Positions 16,401-24,251 of a stretch of 38,985 nt of DNA are shown here, piece by piece. Position 1 is the stretch's first letter. The number at the start of each line of letters is the position of its first letter. This DNA is from Methanothrix harundinacea (GTDB lineage: Archaea; Halobacteriota; Methanosarcinia; Methanotrichales; Methanotrichaceae), in assembly GCA_001509375.1 (NCBI GenBank), contig LGFT01000014.1, forward strand, positions 1-38,985, in the 5' to 3' direction. The notes beneath the pieces were generated by a model that saw nothing but the letters and a program-made list of their open reading frames with translations, was not told the DNA's origin and made no database searches. A program made the translations under genes and the position numbers.

Positions 16401-16933
16401 CATCCGATGTTTCTGTACCAGATGTAGGGGCCGGCGCAGCTCCCCTCTTCGCCGAACCTGCTGTCTGTGGGAGCGATGACATTCGAGACGTGCTCGAAAC
16501 CCTCCGGAGGAGGAAGATCGCCATAGACGTCCACGATGGTGTTTTCCCAGACGGCCCGAGCCTGATCCGCGGTCTCGTAGACGTAGACAGAGAGGAGGAG
16601 GTTTCCGCCGATGCAGTCGTAAACCCCCTCGGGGTCAGGCTGGCATATGTTCTCGTTGGCCTCGAAATAGGCGAACCTCTCGACGTCGGCCCTGCCGCCC
16701 TTCATGACCGCCGTCTCGGCGGCCCGGGCGTAGGCGAGGATATCGCCCGCGACGTGCAGGCCGGCGGGCAGATCGGAGTCCAGGAGGACGTAGTCGGCCG
16801 GATTTATCTCGTTGATCCAATCAGGGACTTTCGGCTCTTCCTCCGCCATCCCAGGAACGAGAGCCTGGGCCATAAGAGCCGCAACTAAAAATAAGAGCGA
16901 TGCGGCCCGGACAGTATTCCACGCTTTATCCAT
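13451..16933 (-). CDS. Large secreted protein: probable papain-like Cys hydrolase with lectin-like C-terminus
   Basis: This protein of about 1160 aa has a signal peptide (AASLLFLVAALMAQAL then GMAEE). After an unassigned N-domain come a CARDB-like beta domain (about 250-350), then GGHCYGMAATSALYF, WGHAVLAYKL and VYIYDSN, which supply a Cys431-His534-Asp556 triad as in papain-like/C39-like peptidases (numbering from the upstream ATG 16972). About residues 800-920 hold a domain with NGPTSPTGFTIDRKWTITEI and ILDSDPTTWSQNAETGG, seen in bacterial exported proteins. Residues 935-1130 are a DUF1080/concanavalin-like fold (FTDDFDDGDMAGW...ARYDPGRWYTLEASL...IYIDGALWGEV). ATG 16933 starts directly at the signal peptide. 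Protease activity is inference. Confidence 0.75.
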   Translation of the reverse strand: MDKAWNTVRAASLLFLVAALMAQALVPGMAEEEPKVPDWINEINPADYVLLDSDLPAGLHVAGDILAYARAAETAVMKGGRADVERFAYFEANENICQPDPEGVYDCIGGNLLLSVYVYETADQARAVWENTIVDVYGDLPPPEGFEHVSNVIAPTDSRFGEEGSCAGPYIWYRNIGCTIFGNWDENDRKMASLWLDKVSKTKPAVQVNLRMREDLSLIMGYVYNGYFIGTDNYRPLSETAADKQAVQAQVFNAGDEVAENVYIQFYLQMPGEAEYSELGDPVLVGSVPPGDGRAVSIYWDLGGENVEGATLGAQAFVPGAVDVDPDDDFISITVNVYYAHNGERAYSAIDDAYHFRNYNFNESKTEELAEELIATVAAGVPPSLEKELWLRLFFPTTYTRLWSYFNESYQLGAGGHCYGMAATSALYFTDPSLRPATKKTSEMSFEEARQNIDVYHRAQMVPVMRSLLSDAGQYFDRGYGSSSSESQSKTYASVKRSLKEDRLPLLISFRGRKNNSTWGHAVLAYKLVEVEGEDYKQVYIYDSNTLMQDLESFKKPMPVALLWLDGFLYYSVQSGNQSYGSRIPSKIAANPVFRTIPLEEANATLPGMKEMVKGWIETLKKEGWFATATRCPADALFTDPAGRRVGTVEGRVVNEIPGAEVLSSGEVEIYLLPMDLEYSLEISGTGTGMVNLDVISPEGDSSAKVISFTNVSIGSGRKLTGKITAGAEVEELKSGASTIEPSLSGVLDLGAEGGSDETAVGEGDEDGTESGVKDGTVAFPTAEQELIFERTSLWAVDNGPTSPTGFTIDRKWTITEIKTYHWNYGQGKNPGMIGLQDEKGMVLGMWPASSLPGSGGVPDAYWTTRPNLTLPPGEYTILDSDPTTWSQNAETGGEGIAWVYGLPSSGSGDGSGIESEGLPFTDDFDDGDMAGWTVGGLLGSWTGSAQDGVLRQNSNDFSGSEGAEGSYLGTYVTAGGPTWRDYDLQAKVRPVDNDGIGLLFRYEDPSNHYRFLWVGDESSTGPLRRLDRIKDGVQTVLKSERGEAARYDPGRWYTLEASLDDDVIRIYIDGALWGEVRDGEIESGAVGLFSYAQEGVEFDDVEVRSAAEGSSPSAAGSVSKVTGGAGEAAGSGWDLPKYGEILIDAPPGGWEGVVSGEAI

Positions 16934-17118
16934 GTGCTCGAACGTACCTCTCCCTCCGGTCCACTGATCCATCTTTTTTCCATTGTATCCGTCGGAGCTT
17001 ATGGAGATCTCCTGGGTTCCATTTTATTTCAGGCTTCTTCTCAACCATCACCGGGCCGAACCTTCATTAAGCTTCAAGATCGGTTATTGACCGGAAGGAG
17101 ACGAGCTGGAGGAGGAAG

Positions 17119-17853
17119 ATGAGAGGCAATCCTGAATGGCTGTACGACGAGGGAAAGCAGATCGGGACCGACTACGAGGACTTCTCCGAGATCAGGGCCT
17201 ACGATCGGAGGATGGCGAAGATCAGGGACGTCGGAAAAGAGCTTCAGGAGGTCCTGGACCTTTTGGACCTGGCCCCGAAGGCGTCGGTTCTGGAGATCGG
17301 GACTGGGACCGGCGAGTTTCCCATCGCAGCTGTGGAAAGGTGTTCTAAGGTGATCGCTGCCGACGTCTCCCTTCCTATGCTCGGGTACGCGAGAGAGAAG
17401 GCGAAAGAGAGGCTGCGGGAGGAGGGGCGGGAGGGGGACCTCGAGAGGATCGAGTTTGTGAGGGGCGGCTTTCTCACCTACGAGCACTCGAGCGAGCCCC
17501 TCGACGCCGTCGTAACTCAGTTCGTCCTCCACCACCTCCCCGACTTCTGGAAGCAGGTGGCGCTTTTGAGGATAGCTGGGATGCTGAAAGAGAGGGGACG
17601 GCTCTACATCAGGGACGTCGTCTACTCCTTCAATGTGGCCGATTATGAGGGGTTCTTCGACCGGTACCTATCGCGGATGGCGGAGATCGGAGGCGAGGGG
17701 ACGCCTCAGGATATCCTGGTCCACATCAGAGACGAGCACTCCACCATCGGCTGGATATTGGAGGGGATGATCGAAAGGGCAGGCTTTGAGATAGAGAGGG
17801 CCGAGTATCGGGCGGGGTTCATAGCGACCTACCTCTGCGTCAAAAAAAGTTGA
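17119..17853 (+). CDS. Class I SAM-dependent methyltransferase
   Basis: This 244-aa protein has the Rossmann methyltransferase core. Motif I is VLEIGTGTGEFPIAAVE (about residues 55-71), the acidic loop is KVIAADVSLPMLGYAREKAK, and later come AVVTQFVLHHLPDFWKQVAL and GMLKERGRLYIRDVVYSF. This is the Methyltransf_11/25 group, acting on small molecules or lipids; the substrate is unknown. The N-terminal RGNPEWLYDEGKQIGTDYED is characteristic of a methanogen subgroup I cannot name. GGAGGAGGAAG directly precedes the ATG. It is divergent from the secreted protein. Confidence 0.85.
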   Translation: MRGNPEWLYDEGKQIGTDYEDFSEIRAYDRRMAKIRDVGKELQEVLDLLDLAPKASVLEIGTGTGEFPIAAVERCSKVIAADVSLPMLGYAREKAKERLREEGREGDLERIEFVRGGFLTYEHSSEPLDAVVTQFVLHHLPDFWKQVALLRIAGMLKERGRLYIRDVVYSFNVADYEGFFDRYLSRMAEIGGEGTPQDILVHIRDEHSTIGWILEGMIERAGFEIERAEYRAGFIATYLCVKKS

Positions 17854-17955
17854 TGCTGACAAAGTTTGATTTATTGCCGCAAAATACCTGAGCTCGAACC
17901 ATCGCCGCAACATCTTAGTATTTTCAGCGGCCTTCTTTGGGTGGAGGATTTTATC

Positions 17956-18393
17956 ATGATCGAAGAGAACCGGGACGCCCGGACCTGGGCGACTCTCTGC
18001 CATCTGAGCGCTCTATTGATGCTTTTGGGGGTGCCCCTGGGCAACGTCCTGGGGCCCCTGGTGGTCTGGCTCGTCAAGAGAAACGAGCACCCCTTCGTCG
18101 ACGACCAGGGAAAAGAGGCCCTCAACTTCCAGCTCTCCATCACCCTCTATTGGGTCATCGCGGGAATCCTGATATTCTTCTCGGTGGGGTCGATCGCCTT
18201 CTTCTGGCCCGCCGTCCACCACAGGATGTTTGACTTCGGAAACCCGATGACCATGCCCTTCGTCATGCTCTTCGGCCTCTTATTGATCTTCGGTCTCCTT
18301 ATCCTGGAAGTGATCCTATCGATCGTCGCGGCCGTCAAGACCAGCAACGGTGAAGCTTATCGCTACCCTCTGACCTTGAGGGCCATCAAATAG
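17956..18393 (+). CDS. DUF4870-type (Tic20-like) membrane protein
   Basis: This 145-aa protein has four hydrophobic segments, with the family motif DARTWATLCHLSALL at the N-terminus, VVWLVKRNEHPFVDDQGKEA and LNFQLSITLYWV in the middle, and a terminal YRYPLTLRAIK. DUF4870 proteins are small integral membrane proteins related to Tic20; their role is not established. The frame is open from 17866, but ATG 17956 has GGAGG 9 bases upstream and begins where the family does. Confidence 0.88.
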   Translation: MIEENRDARTWATLCHLSALLMLLGVPLGNVLGPLVVWLVKRNEHPFVDDQGKEALNFQLSITLYWVIAGILIFFSVGSIAFFWPAVHHRMFDFGNPMTMPFVMLFGLLLIFGLLILEVILSIVAAVKTSNGEAYRYPLTLRAIK

Positions 18394-18424
18394 CCGATCT
18401 CGGGACCAACGGGGCAATGGGGAG

Positions 18425-18862
18425 ATGAAGGTGGAGATGACGGAGAAAGAGACCTTCGGGGCGATAAGAAGAAGCGTCGAAAAAGAGCCCTACGCCCGGA
18501 GCCTCGGGATCAGGCTCGAAGAGCTGAGGCTGGGATGGGCCGTGGCCGAGATGGAATTTTCAGGCGATATGAAGGACCTCTTGGGGACGGCCCATGGGGG
18601 AGCCCTCTTCTCCCTCATCGACGAGGCCTTCGGCGCCGCCGCCAACTCCTGGGGGACTGTCGCCGTCGCCTTGAACGTCAACGTCGTCTACGTTCGCTCT
18701 CCCTCCCCCGGCGAGACCCTCCGGGCGGAGGCAGAGGAGGTCCATAGGTCCGAGACGGCCTCCACCTGCGAGATCCGGGTATTGGGCGAGGACGGCAGGC
18801 TGATCGCAACGGCTCAGGCGACGGGCTATCGAAAAAAAGAGAGGCTTCCTTTTAGGATTTGA
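18425..18862 (+). CDS. PaaI-family hotdog thioesterase
   Basis: This 145-aa single hotdog-fold protein carries the PaaI signature GTAHGGALFSLIDEAFGAAAN (residues 57-77), in which His, Gly-Gly and Asp position the thioester and catalytic water. It is followed by LNVNVVYVRSPSPGETLRAEAE. It should hydrolyse an acyl-CoA; the substrate (often aryl- or short-chain acyl-CoA) is not predictable. GGGGAG precedes the ATG, 30 bases after the DUF4870 gene, so the two may be cotranscribed. Confidence 0.9.
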   Translation: MKVEMTEKETFGAIRRSVEKEPYARSLGIRLEELRLGWAVAEMEFSGDMKDLLGTAHGGALFSLIDEAFGAAANSWGTVAVALNVNVVYVRSPSPGETLRAEAEEVHRSETASTCEIRVLGEDGRLIATAQATGYRKKERLPFRI

Positions 18863-18891
18863 GGGGATAGATATCAGTCGATCCCCTCAAA
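18858..18891. terminator. Hairpin shared by convergent gene ends
   Basis: TTTGAGGGGAT (18858-18868) and ATCCCCTCAAA (18881-18891) form a perfect 11-bp stem around a 12-base loop. The left arm contains the thioesterase stop codon and the right arm encodes the last symporter codons. It is placed to end transcription from both sides, though no long T-run follows. Confidence 0.65.
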
Positions 18892-20460
18892 GCACATCTC
18901 CACATGCTCTTCGGCCGGGGGCTTCGTTGCAAGGCTAACGGCCACCGTCACCACGAAGGCCAAAGGCAGCGCCACCACGATCGGATCGACGACGGGCCAG
19001 GGCATCGATGTTATGAGGACGTCCCGGCCCAAGATCATCTTAGCGATACCCAGGGGCGCAGCCTCTTTCTGGTGGACGAATACGAGCATAAAGAGGCTGG
19101 CGAAGGTCCCGGCGACCATGCCGGCGATGGCCCCGGCCTTCGTCGCCCGCCTCCAGAAGAGGGCGCAGGCGTACATGGGGAGGAAGGCCGCAGCGCAGAG
19201 GCCGAAGAAGATCGCCGTTCCAGGGGCGATGATGCTCGGCGGGAGGACGTATCCCAGGATCACGGCCACCACCACTGCGATGACGATCCCGATCCGGGTT
19301 ATCGGGATCGATCGGCCCCCCCTCACCCCTGTCAGGGTCTCGTAGACGTCCCGGCCGATGGCCGTCCCCTGGGCGTGGAACTGAGAGCTCAAAGTCGACA
19401 TCGCCGCTGCGAGGAGGGTGAGCATGAATATGTAGACGAACCACTCGGGCATGGCGGCGTTAATGTACACCGGAATTATGCTGTCGGAGTTCCCCGAGGC
19501 GGCGGCTATGGCGATGATCCCATCGTGCTGGGCGAAGTAGACGTTGGAGAGGGCCCCCACCACGAAGGCGACCCCCGTCATCATCAGGATGAAGACCCCG
19601 CCGATGAGTACAGCCCTGTTCAACTCCCGGCTCGACTTCACCGTCATGAACCTGACTACGAGCTGGGGCATCGCTAAAACCCCTATCCCGACCCCCAAAA
19701 CCAGAGTCGAAACGAGGGTCCACCACCAGGCCGACCCCGAGGCTGGCATGGCGGTCCAGCCCAGATGGCCCATGGAGGCGAGGTTTGCGGGGACGAGGTT
19801 TGCCATCTCCGTCAGGGCCCTGTGGGCCTGGACAACCCCCCCGAGGTGGCTGTAGGTCATCACCAGTAGGAAGGCCATCCCGACGAACATTATCGTCGCC
19901 TGCATAGCGTCGGTGTACATCACCCCCTTCAGGCCGCCCAGGACGACGTAGGCCGCGATGATAATGGAGAATATCATCAGGGCGAGGTCGAAGTTTATCG
20001 CGAGGGTCGTCTCGATGAACCTTCCAGCCCCGATCAGGACGACAGAGGCGTACATCGGCATCCCAAAAAATATAACAAGGCCGCCGAAGTACTGAATGAA
20101 CCTGCTATCAAACCTCCGGGCCAGAAGCTCGGGAAAGGTCATGGCCGAGAGGTTGTGGCCCATCCTTCTGGTCCTCTTCCCGAAGACGACGAAGGCGATG
20201 AATATCCCGACGAAGATGTTAAGAAATGTGAGCCAGAGAAGCCCCATACCGAAGAGGCCCGCGGTCCCACCGAACCCGACGATGGCAGAGGTGCTGATGA
20301 AGGTGGCGCCGTAGCTCATGGCCATGACGTAGGGGTGGATCGTTCTCCCGGCCACCATGTAGTCTGCGGAGTCGCGGGTCTCCCTCCAGCCCCGATACCC
20401 CAGATACCCGATGGCCAGGATGTAGACCAGAACGATTATGTTGAGCAGCAATATGTCCAT
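18874..20460 (-). CDS. Sodium:solute symporter (SSS family)
   Basis: This protein of about 528 aa has 13 or so hydrophobic segments. SSS signatures are GRTIHPYVMAMSYGATFIST near the N-terminus (sodium-site helix 1), GGLKGVMYTDAMQATIMFVG in helix 5, and ALFWRRATKAGAIAGMVAGT near the end. It should couple sodium influx to uptake of an organic solute. The subfamily includes acetate/pyruvate/proline carriers; acetate would make sense for an acetate-dependent methanogen, but that is inference. The GTG at 20469 overlaps the small accessory gene's stop (GTGA) and ATG 20460 lies just after it. The two genes form one unit. Confidence 0.9.
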   Translation of the reverse strand: MDILLLNIIVLVYILAIGYLGYRGWRETRDSADYMVAGRTIHPYVMAMSYGATFISTSAIVGFGGTAGLFGMGLLWLTFLNIFVGIFIAFVVFGKRTRRMGHNLSAMTFPELLARRFDSRFIQYFGGLVIFFGMPMYASVVLIGAGRFIETTLAINFDLALMIFSIIIAAYVVLGGLKGVMYTDAMQATIMFVGMAFLLVMTYSHLGGVVQAHRALTEMANLVPANLASMGHLGWTAMPASGSAWWWTLVSTLVLGVGIGVLAMPQLVVRFMTVKSSRELNRAVLIGGVFILMMTGVAFVVGALSNVYFAQHDGIIAIAAASGNSDSIIPVYINAAMPEWFVYIFMLTLLAAAMSTLSSQFHAQGTAIGRDVYETLTGVRGGRSIPITRIGIVIAVVVAVILGYVLPPSIIAPGTAIFFGLCAAAFLPMYACALFWRRATKAGAIAGMVAGTFASLFMLVFVHQKEAAPLGIAKMILGRDVLITSMPWPVVDPIVVALPLAFVVTVAVSLATKPPAEEHVEMCFEGID

Positions 20461-20465
20461 TGCGA

Positions 20466-20654
20466 TCACAGCCCCAGCTCTTTATCCTCCATCTGAGCTT
20501 CTCCCTTCTCCCAAGAGACTTCCTCACGAATTTCATTTGCCTCCTTTTCTCCGCCCTTGTTCCACTTGACGAGGCCATAGGCCACGCACAGAAGAGTGCT
20601 CAGAACGGAGAGGAGGTATACGCCGATAATCCACGGATCATTAATGCCCAACAT
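20466..20654 (-). CDS. Symporter small accessory protein
   Basis: This 62-aa protein has one transmembrane helix (GVYLLSVLSTLLCVAYGLV, residues 11-29), preceded by MLGINDPWI and followed by WNKGG and a charged cytoplasmic tail. The pattern matches small proteins found directly before sodium:solute symporter genes in methanogens and bacteria, thought to assist the carrier. It overlaps the symporter GTG start. The function is by association only. Confidence 0.85.
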   Translation of the reverse strand: MLGINDPWIIGVYLLSVLSTLLCVAYGLVKWNKGGEKEANEIREEVSWEKGEAQMEDKELGL

Positions 20655-20967
20655 TGTTTCACCAATCTCAAAATTTTTAGATTATCCTATATCATGTGGT
20701 AGCATGGTTCATTATATCACGTTATTAAAGATAACGATCGAAAATTATGATAACGATCGGATATCGCGATATTTCAGAGAAACTAACAAAAAAAGATGAT
20801 TGCTGATCTTGGGGCTGTTGTAAACCAGCCAGGAAGTCCGGGGTTGTTCTGCTTAATCAAGGCAGGAAATATCCCAGGACTAACGGTATATAGAATATTT
20901 ATCAGAAATGTCTCTATATATTTAATTTGGATAAGTGGCTTATAGTATGTATTAATCGAAAACTATC
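20655..20967. promoter_or_regulatory. Divergent control region between symporter and pst genes
   Basis: This AT-rich region has no gene. It holds a direct repeat GATAACGATCG at 20730-20740 and 20749-20759 (19-bp period), the first overlapping the palindrome GTTATTAAAGATAAC (20721-20735). The palindrome ATATCGCGATAT follows at 20761-20772. On the pst side are GTATATAGAATATTTATC (20886-20903), CTATATATTTAA (20914-20925) and CTTATAGTATG about 27 bp before the pstC start. The repeats lie nearer the symporter gene and are probably operator sites. Confidence 0.55.
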
Positions 20968-21882
20968 ATGGATTCCCCGAAGAAGAGAAAACCTATCAAC
21001 CGCCGGATTCGAGAGCAGATCATCGAGTATTCTCTCTTCTTCACCGCCATCACCTCGATTTTGGTGATGGTCCTGATCTTCTTCTTTCTTATTCGCGAGA
21101 GCCTTGCAGCCTTCTCGGTGGTGGGGGTCTCAAGCCTCCTCTTCGGCATGAAATGGCACTCTGCCGGAAACACCTTCGGCATGGCCCCCATAATCGTGGG
21201 CTCCATCATGGTCACCCTCCTGGCCCTGGTCATAAACATCTTCGTGGGAGTTCCCCTGGCCATCTACCTCTCGGAGCTGGCAGGGCCCAGGGGCCGTTCG
21301 ATCTTGAAGCCGGCCATAGAGCTATTGGCCGGGGTTCCCTCCATCGTCTACGGCTTTCTCGGAGTTCTGATCCTGGTCGCCTACCTGGAAAAGAGCTTCG
21401 ATATGCTGACGGGAAGGTCGATCCTGGCGGGGGCGATCCTCCTGGGGATCATGTTCATCCCAGCCCTCACGACGATCTGCGAGGACGCCCTCCGGGCCGT
21501 CCCCAAGGAGTTCAAGGAGGGGTCTCTCGCCCTCGGAGCCACCCACTGGCAGACGGTCCGGCGGGTCACCCTCCCCGCCGCCTCCTCGGGGATCATCGCA
21601 GCCGTCGTCCTCAACGTCGGAAACATCATCGGGGAGACGATGGCCGCCCTCCTGGTGGTGGGCAACGTAGCCCGGCTGCCGTCGCCCATCTTCGACATCT
21701 TCGACCCGAGCGCCATCTTCACCTCGGTGATCGCCGGGGAGATGGGAGAGGTGCCCCACGGATCGATCCACTACCACGCCCTCTTCGCCGTCGGTTTCGT
21801 CCTCTTGGCGATCGTCACAGTCCTCAACATCTCGGCGGACCTGGTCAGGGATGCGATTCAAAAGAAGTTCGGGAGATACTGA
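20968..21882 (+). CDS. pstC: Phosphate ABC transporter permease PstC (copy 1)
   Basis: This 304-aa permease has six membrane segments. It carries the PstC pattern KWHSAGNTFGMAPIIVGSIM, ELLAGVPSIVYGFLGVLIL, and the EAA loop DALRAVPKEFKEGSLALGAT (about 170-190) that docks the PstB ATPase. It pairs with PstA to move phosphate delivered by PstS. No Shine-Dalgarno precedes the ATG, and a TATA-like box about 27 bp upstream suggests a leaderless message. Bases 21306-21882 are almost identical to copy 2 at a constant offset of 1050, while the 5' third is clearly diverged. Confidence 0.93.
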   Translation: MDSPKKRKPINRRIREQIIEYSLFFTAITSILVMVLIFFFLIRESLAAFSVVGVSSLLFGMKWHSAGNTFGMAPIIVGSIMVTLLALVINIFVGVPLAIYLSELAGPRGRSILKPAIELLAGVPSIVYGFLGVLILVAYLEKSFDMLTGRSILAGAILLGIMFIPALTTICEDALRAVPKEFKEGSLALGATHWQTVRRVTLPAASSGIIAAVVLNVGNIIGETMAALLVVGNVARLPSPIFDIFDPSAIFTSVIAGEMGEVPHGSIHYHALFAVGFVLLAIVTVLNISADLVRDAIQKKFGRY

Positions 21883-21937
21883 TCATCCCCTTCCAGCGAT
21901 CCCCTCATCATTCTTCGGCCTCGACCGAGGCACACCA

Positions 21938-21979
21938 GGTATATAGTTGTACCGGCTCTATATAGAGAATATAGATAAG
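21938..21979 (+). promoter_or_regulatory. Promoter/operator of second pstC
   Basis: A quasi-palindrome GGTATATAGTTGTACC (21938-21953) is followed by CTATATAGAGAATATAGATAAG (21958-21979), centred about 27 bp before ATG 21991. So copy 2 has its own TATA element, and the sequence resembles AT-rich motifs before pstC copy 1 and pstS. Confidence 0.5.
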
Positions 21980-21990
21980 TGCTTTAAGCG

Positions 21991-22932
21991 ATGAAAGAAC
22001 GCTCAGATGATGATATGGATCCTCCTGCCGAACGTGGTGTCCGCCCCCCTCCTCGATACGGCGACCGTTTCGTGGAGATGTTCCTGTTTTTTGCCGCCAT
22101 CGCCTCAATTTTGGTGATGCTTCTCATCTTCTACTTCCTCACCTACGAGAGCGTTCTCGCCTTTCGTGAAGTGGGGATCCTCGATATGATTCTGGGGCAG
22201 AAGTGGCATCCGGCGGGGGAGATCTTCGGGATGCTGCCGATCATCGTCGGCTCTGTCCTGATCACCTTCATCGCCCTATTCATAAACATCCTGGTGGGGA
22301 TACCCCTGGCGATATACCTCTCCGAGCTGGCGGGTCCCTGGTCCCGAGAATTGTTGAAGCCGGCCATAGAGCTATTGGCCGGGGTTCCCTCCATCGTCTA
22401 CGGCTTTCTCGGGGTTCTGGTCCTGGTGGTCTACCTCGAGAAGAGCTTCGATATGCTGACGGGAAGGTCGATCCTGGCGGGGGCGATCCTCCTGGGGATT
22501 ATGTTCATCCCCGCCCTTACGACGATCTGCGAGGACGCCCTCCGAGCCGTCCCCAAGGAGTTCAAGGAGGGATCTCTCGCCCTCGGAGCCACCCACTGGC
22601 AGACAGTCCGGCGGGTCACCCTTCCCGCCGCCTCATCGGGAATAATCGCCGCCGTGATCCTGAACGTTGGCAGGATCATCGGGGAGACGATGGCCGCCCT
22701 CCTGGTGGTGGGCAACGTAGCTCGGCTGCCGTCGCCCATCTTCGACGCCTTCGACAGGGGCGCCATCTTCACCTCGGTCATCGCCGGGGAGATGGGGGAG
22801 GTGGCCCACGGATCGATCCACTACCACGCCCTCTTCGCCGTCGGCTTCGTCCTCTTGGTGATCGTCACCGTCCTCAACATCTCGGCGGACCTGGTCAGGG
22901 ATGCGATTCAGAAGAAGTTCGGAGGATATTGA
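21991..22932 (+). CDS. pstC: Phosphate ABC transporter permease PstC (copy 2)
   Basis: This 313-aa paralogue of the preceding permease has the same membrane layout: KWHPAGEIFGMLPIIVGSVL, ELLAGVPSIVYGFLGVLVLV, and EAA loop DALRAVPKEFKEGSLALGAT. The N-terminal cytoplasmic tail (DPPAERGVRPPPRYG) is longer and different from copy 1. The 3' 577 bp match copy 1 almost base for base with no indels. pstA starts 1 base after the stop, so this copy is the direct partner of PstA in the operon; copy 1 may be an alternative or phosphate-graded version. Confidence 0.93.
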   Translation: MKERSDDDMDPPAERGVRPPPRYGDRFVEMFLFFAAIASILVMLLIFYFLTYESVLAFREVGILDMILGQKWHPAGEIFGMLPIIVGSVLITFIALFINILVGIPLAIYLSELAGPWSRELLKPAIELLAGVPSIVYGFLGVLVLVVYLEKSFDMLTGRSILAGAILLGIMFIPALTTICEDALRAVPKEFKEGSLALGATHWQTVRRVTLPAASSGIIAAVILNVGRIIGETMAALLVVGNVARLPSPIFDAFDRGAIFTSVIAGEMGEVAHGSIHYHALFAVGFVLLVIVTVLNISADLVRDAIQKKFGGY

Positions 22933-22933
22933 T

Positions 22934-24205
22934 ATGAAGAAGATCAAGCCGGCACCCCTGGCATCCATCGTCGTCGCTCTCTTTCTGCTCATCTCTTCTC
23001 TGTACTACCTGATAATCCAGATCGAAGAGATCTCCTTGCTGCCGTTCTGGGTGGGGGGACTCGTGGCATGCCTCGTCCTATTATCCGGCTCTGCCCTCGC
23101 CCTTCATCGAGACGCTGATGGGACCCACATCACCTGGACCAGGGGGAGGTTTCTGCCTCTGGCGGCGGATCTGATCTACCTTCTGGCGGTGTTTCTCCTG
23201 ATCTTCTATGGCTGGATAGGTCCCGACCTGGAGATCCAGCTTCTTGGGCTGAGCGCTACCTTCACCTACGATCTGGTCCTTCCCTTTCTGATCCTTCTCG
23301 CGAGCTTTCTTGTAATTAAGGACTCCATCAACCTCCTCTACGGCTACAGCACCAGGGGAAGGGAAGTTCTGGTATTCTCGATGGTCCGGCTCAGTGCGGT
23401 CTTCACCCTTCTGCTCTTGGGCGGCATAATCTCGGTGATCCTATTCCGGGGGATCGGAGCCATCAGCTGGGAGTTTCTCACCCAGCCCCACTTCCGGCTC
23501 GGCCAGCAAGGTGGGATCAGCACCTGCATCGAGGGGACCTTCTGGCTAGTGATGGGGGCGATGCTGATCTCAGCTCCCCTGGGGATCGGAGCTGCCATCT
23601 ACCTCAACGAGTACTCCAAGCATACAGGTCTGAAGCGCATAGTGACCATAGCCGTCGGCTGTCTCAATGGAGTGCCGTCGGTCGTCTACGGCCTCTTCGG
23701 CCTCGCCTTCCTGGTGGCTACCTTCGGCCTGTCGCTCCTCGCAGGGTCGATAATCCTGGGGCTTATGAACCTGCCCACCATCATCCTCACCAGCCAGGAA
23801 GCGCTCAAGAGCGTTCCAAACTCGCTGCGGGAGGGGAGCGTCGCCCTCGGAGCCACCAGGTGGCAGACGATCAGGAAGGTGGTGATCCCATCGGCCCTTC
23901 CGGGAGTCCTCACAGGTTTGATCATCGGGGTGGCGAGAGCTGCCGGAGAGACGGCACCCATCATGTGGACCGCTGTCACCTTCTCCGCAACCCCAGTTCA
24001 CATGTTCTACGGCGTCGTCCCCGACGTGACCCAGCCAGTAAACAACCTCTGTTACCACCTCCTCAACCTGATCTACTTCCTCGGGGCCTGGGACGTCGAG
24101 CAGAACGCATGGGGGACCGCCCTGGTCCTTTTGGCCCTGGTCCTATCCATCAACATGGTGGCGATCCTGGTCAGAAACCACTACCGAAAGAAGATATCAT
24201 GGTAA
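22934..24205 (+). CDS. pstA: Phosphate ABC transporter permease PstA, N-terminally extended
   Basis: This 423-aa protein is longer than usual PstA (about 280-300). The C-terminal part is standard: GTFWLVMGAMLISAPLGIGA, LNGVPSVVYGLFGLAFLV, EAA loop EALKSVPNSLREGSVALGAT and GETAPIMWTAVTF. The first 130 or so residues add about four more hydrophobic segments (SIVVALFLLISSLYYLI, LVACLVLLSGSALAL, LIYLLAVFLLIFYGW, LVLPFLILLASFLVI) of unknown role. GGAGGAT precedes ATG 22934. No pstB or phoU follows, so the ATPase must be encoded elsewhere. Confidence 0.92.
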   Translation: MKKIKPAPLASIVVALFLLISSLYYLIIQIEEISLLPFWVGGLVACLVLLSGSALALHRDADGTHITWTRGRFLPLAADLIYLLAVFLLIFYGWIGPDLEIQLLGLSATFTYDLVLPFLILLASFLVIKDSINLLYGYSTRGREVLVFSMVRLSAVFTLLLLGGIISVILFRGIGAISWEFLTQPHFRLGQQGGISTCIEGTFWLVMGAMLISAPLGIGAAIYLNEYSKHTGLKRIVTIAVGCLNGVPSVVYGLFGLAFLVATFGLSLLAGSIILGLMNLPTIILTSQEALKSVPNSLREGSVALGATRWQTIRKVVIPSALPGVLTGLIIGVARAAGETAPIMWTAVTFSATPVHMFYGVVPDVTQPVNNLCYHLLNLIYFLGAWDVEQNAWGTALVLLALVLSINMVAILVRNHYRKKISW

Positions 24206-24219
24206 GGTCGACCCCACAA

Positions 24220-24229
24220 CTTTTATCAT
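24220..24229 (+). promoter_or_regulatory. TATA box for nnr
   Basis: An ACTTTTATCA-type box centred about 28 bp before ATG 24252 gives this gene its own promoter, separate from pst, and suggests a leaderless mRNA. Confidence 0.55.
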
Positions 24230-24251
24230 TTCAGGGACATAAGGGTCCATC

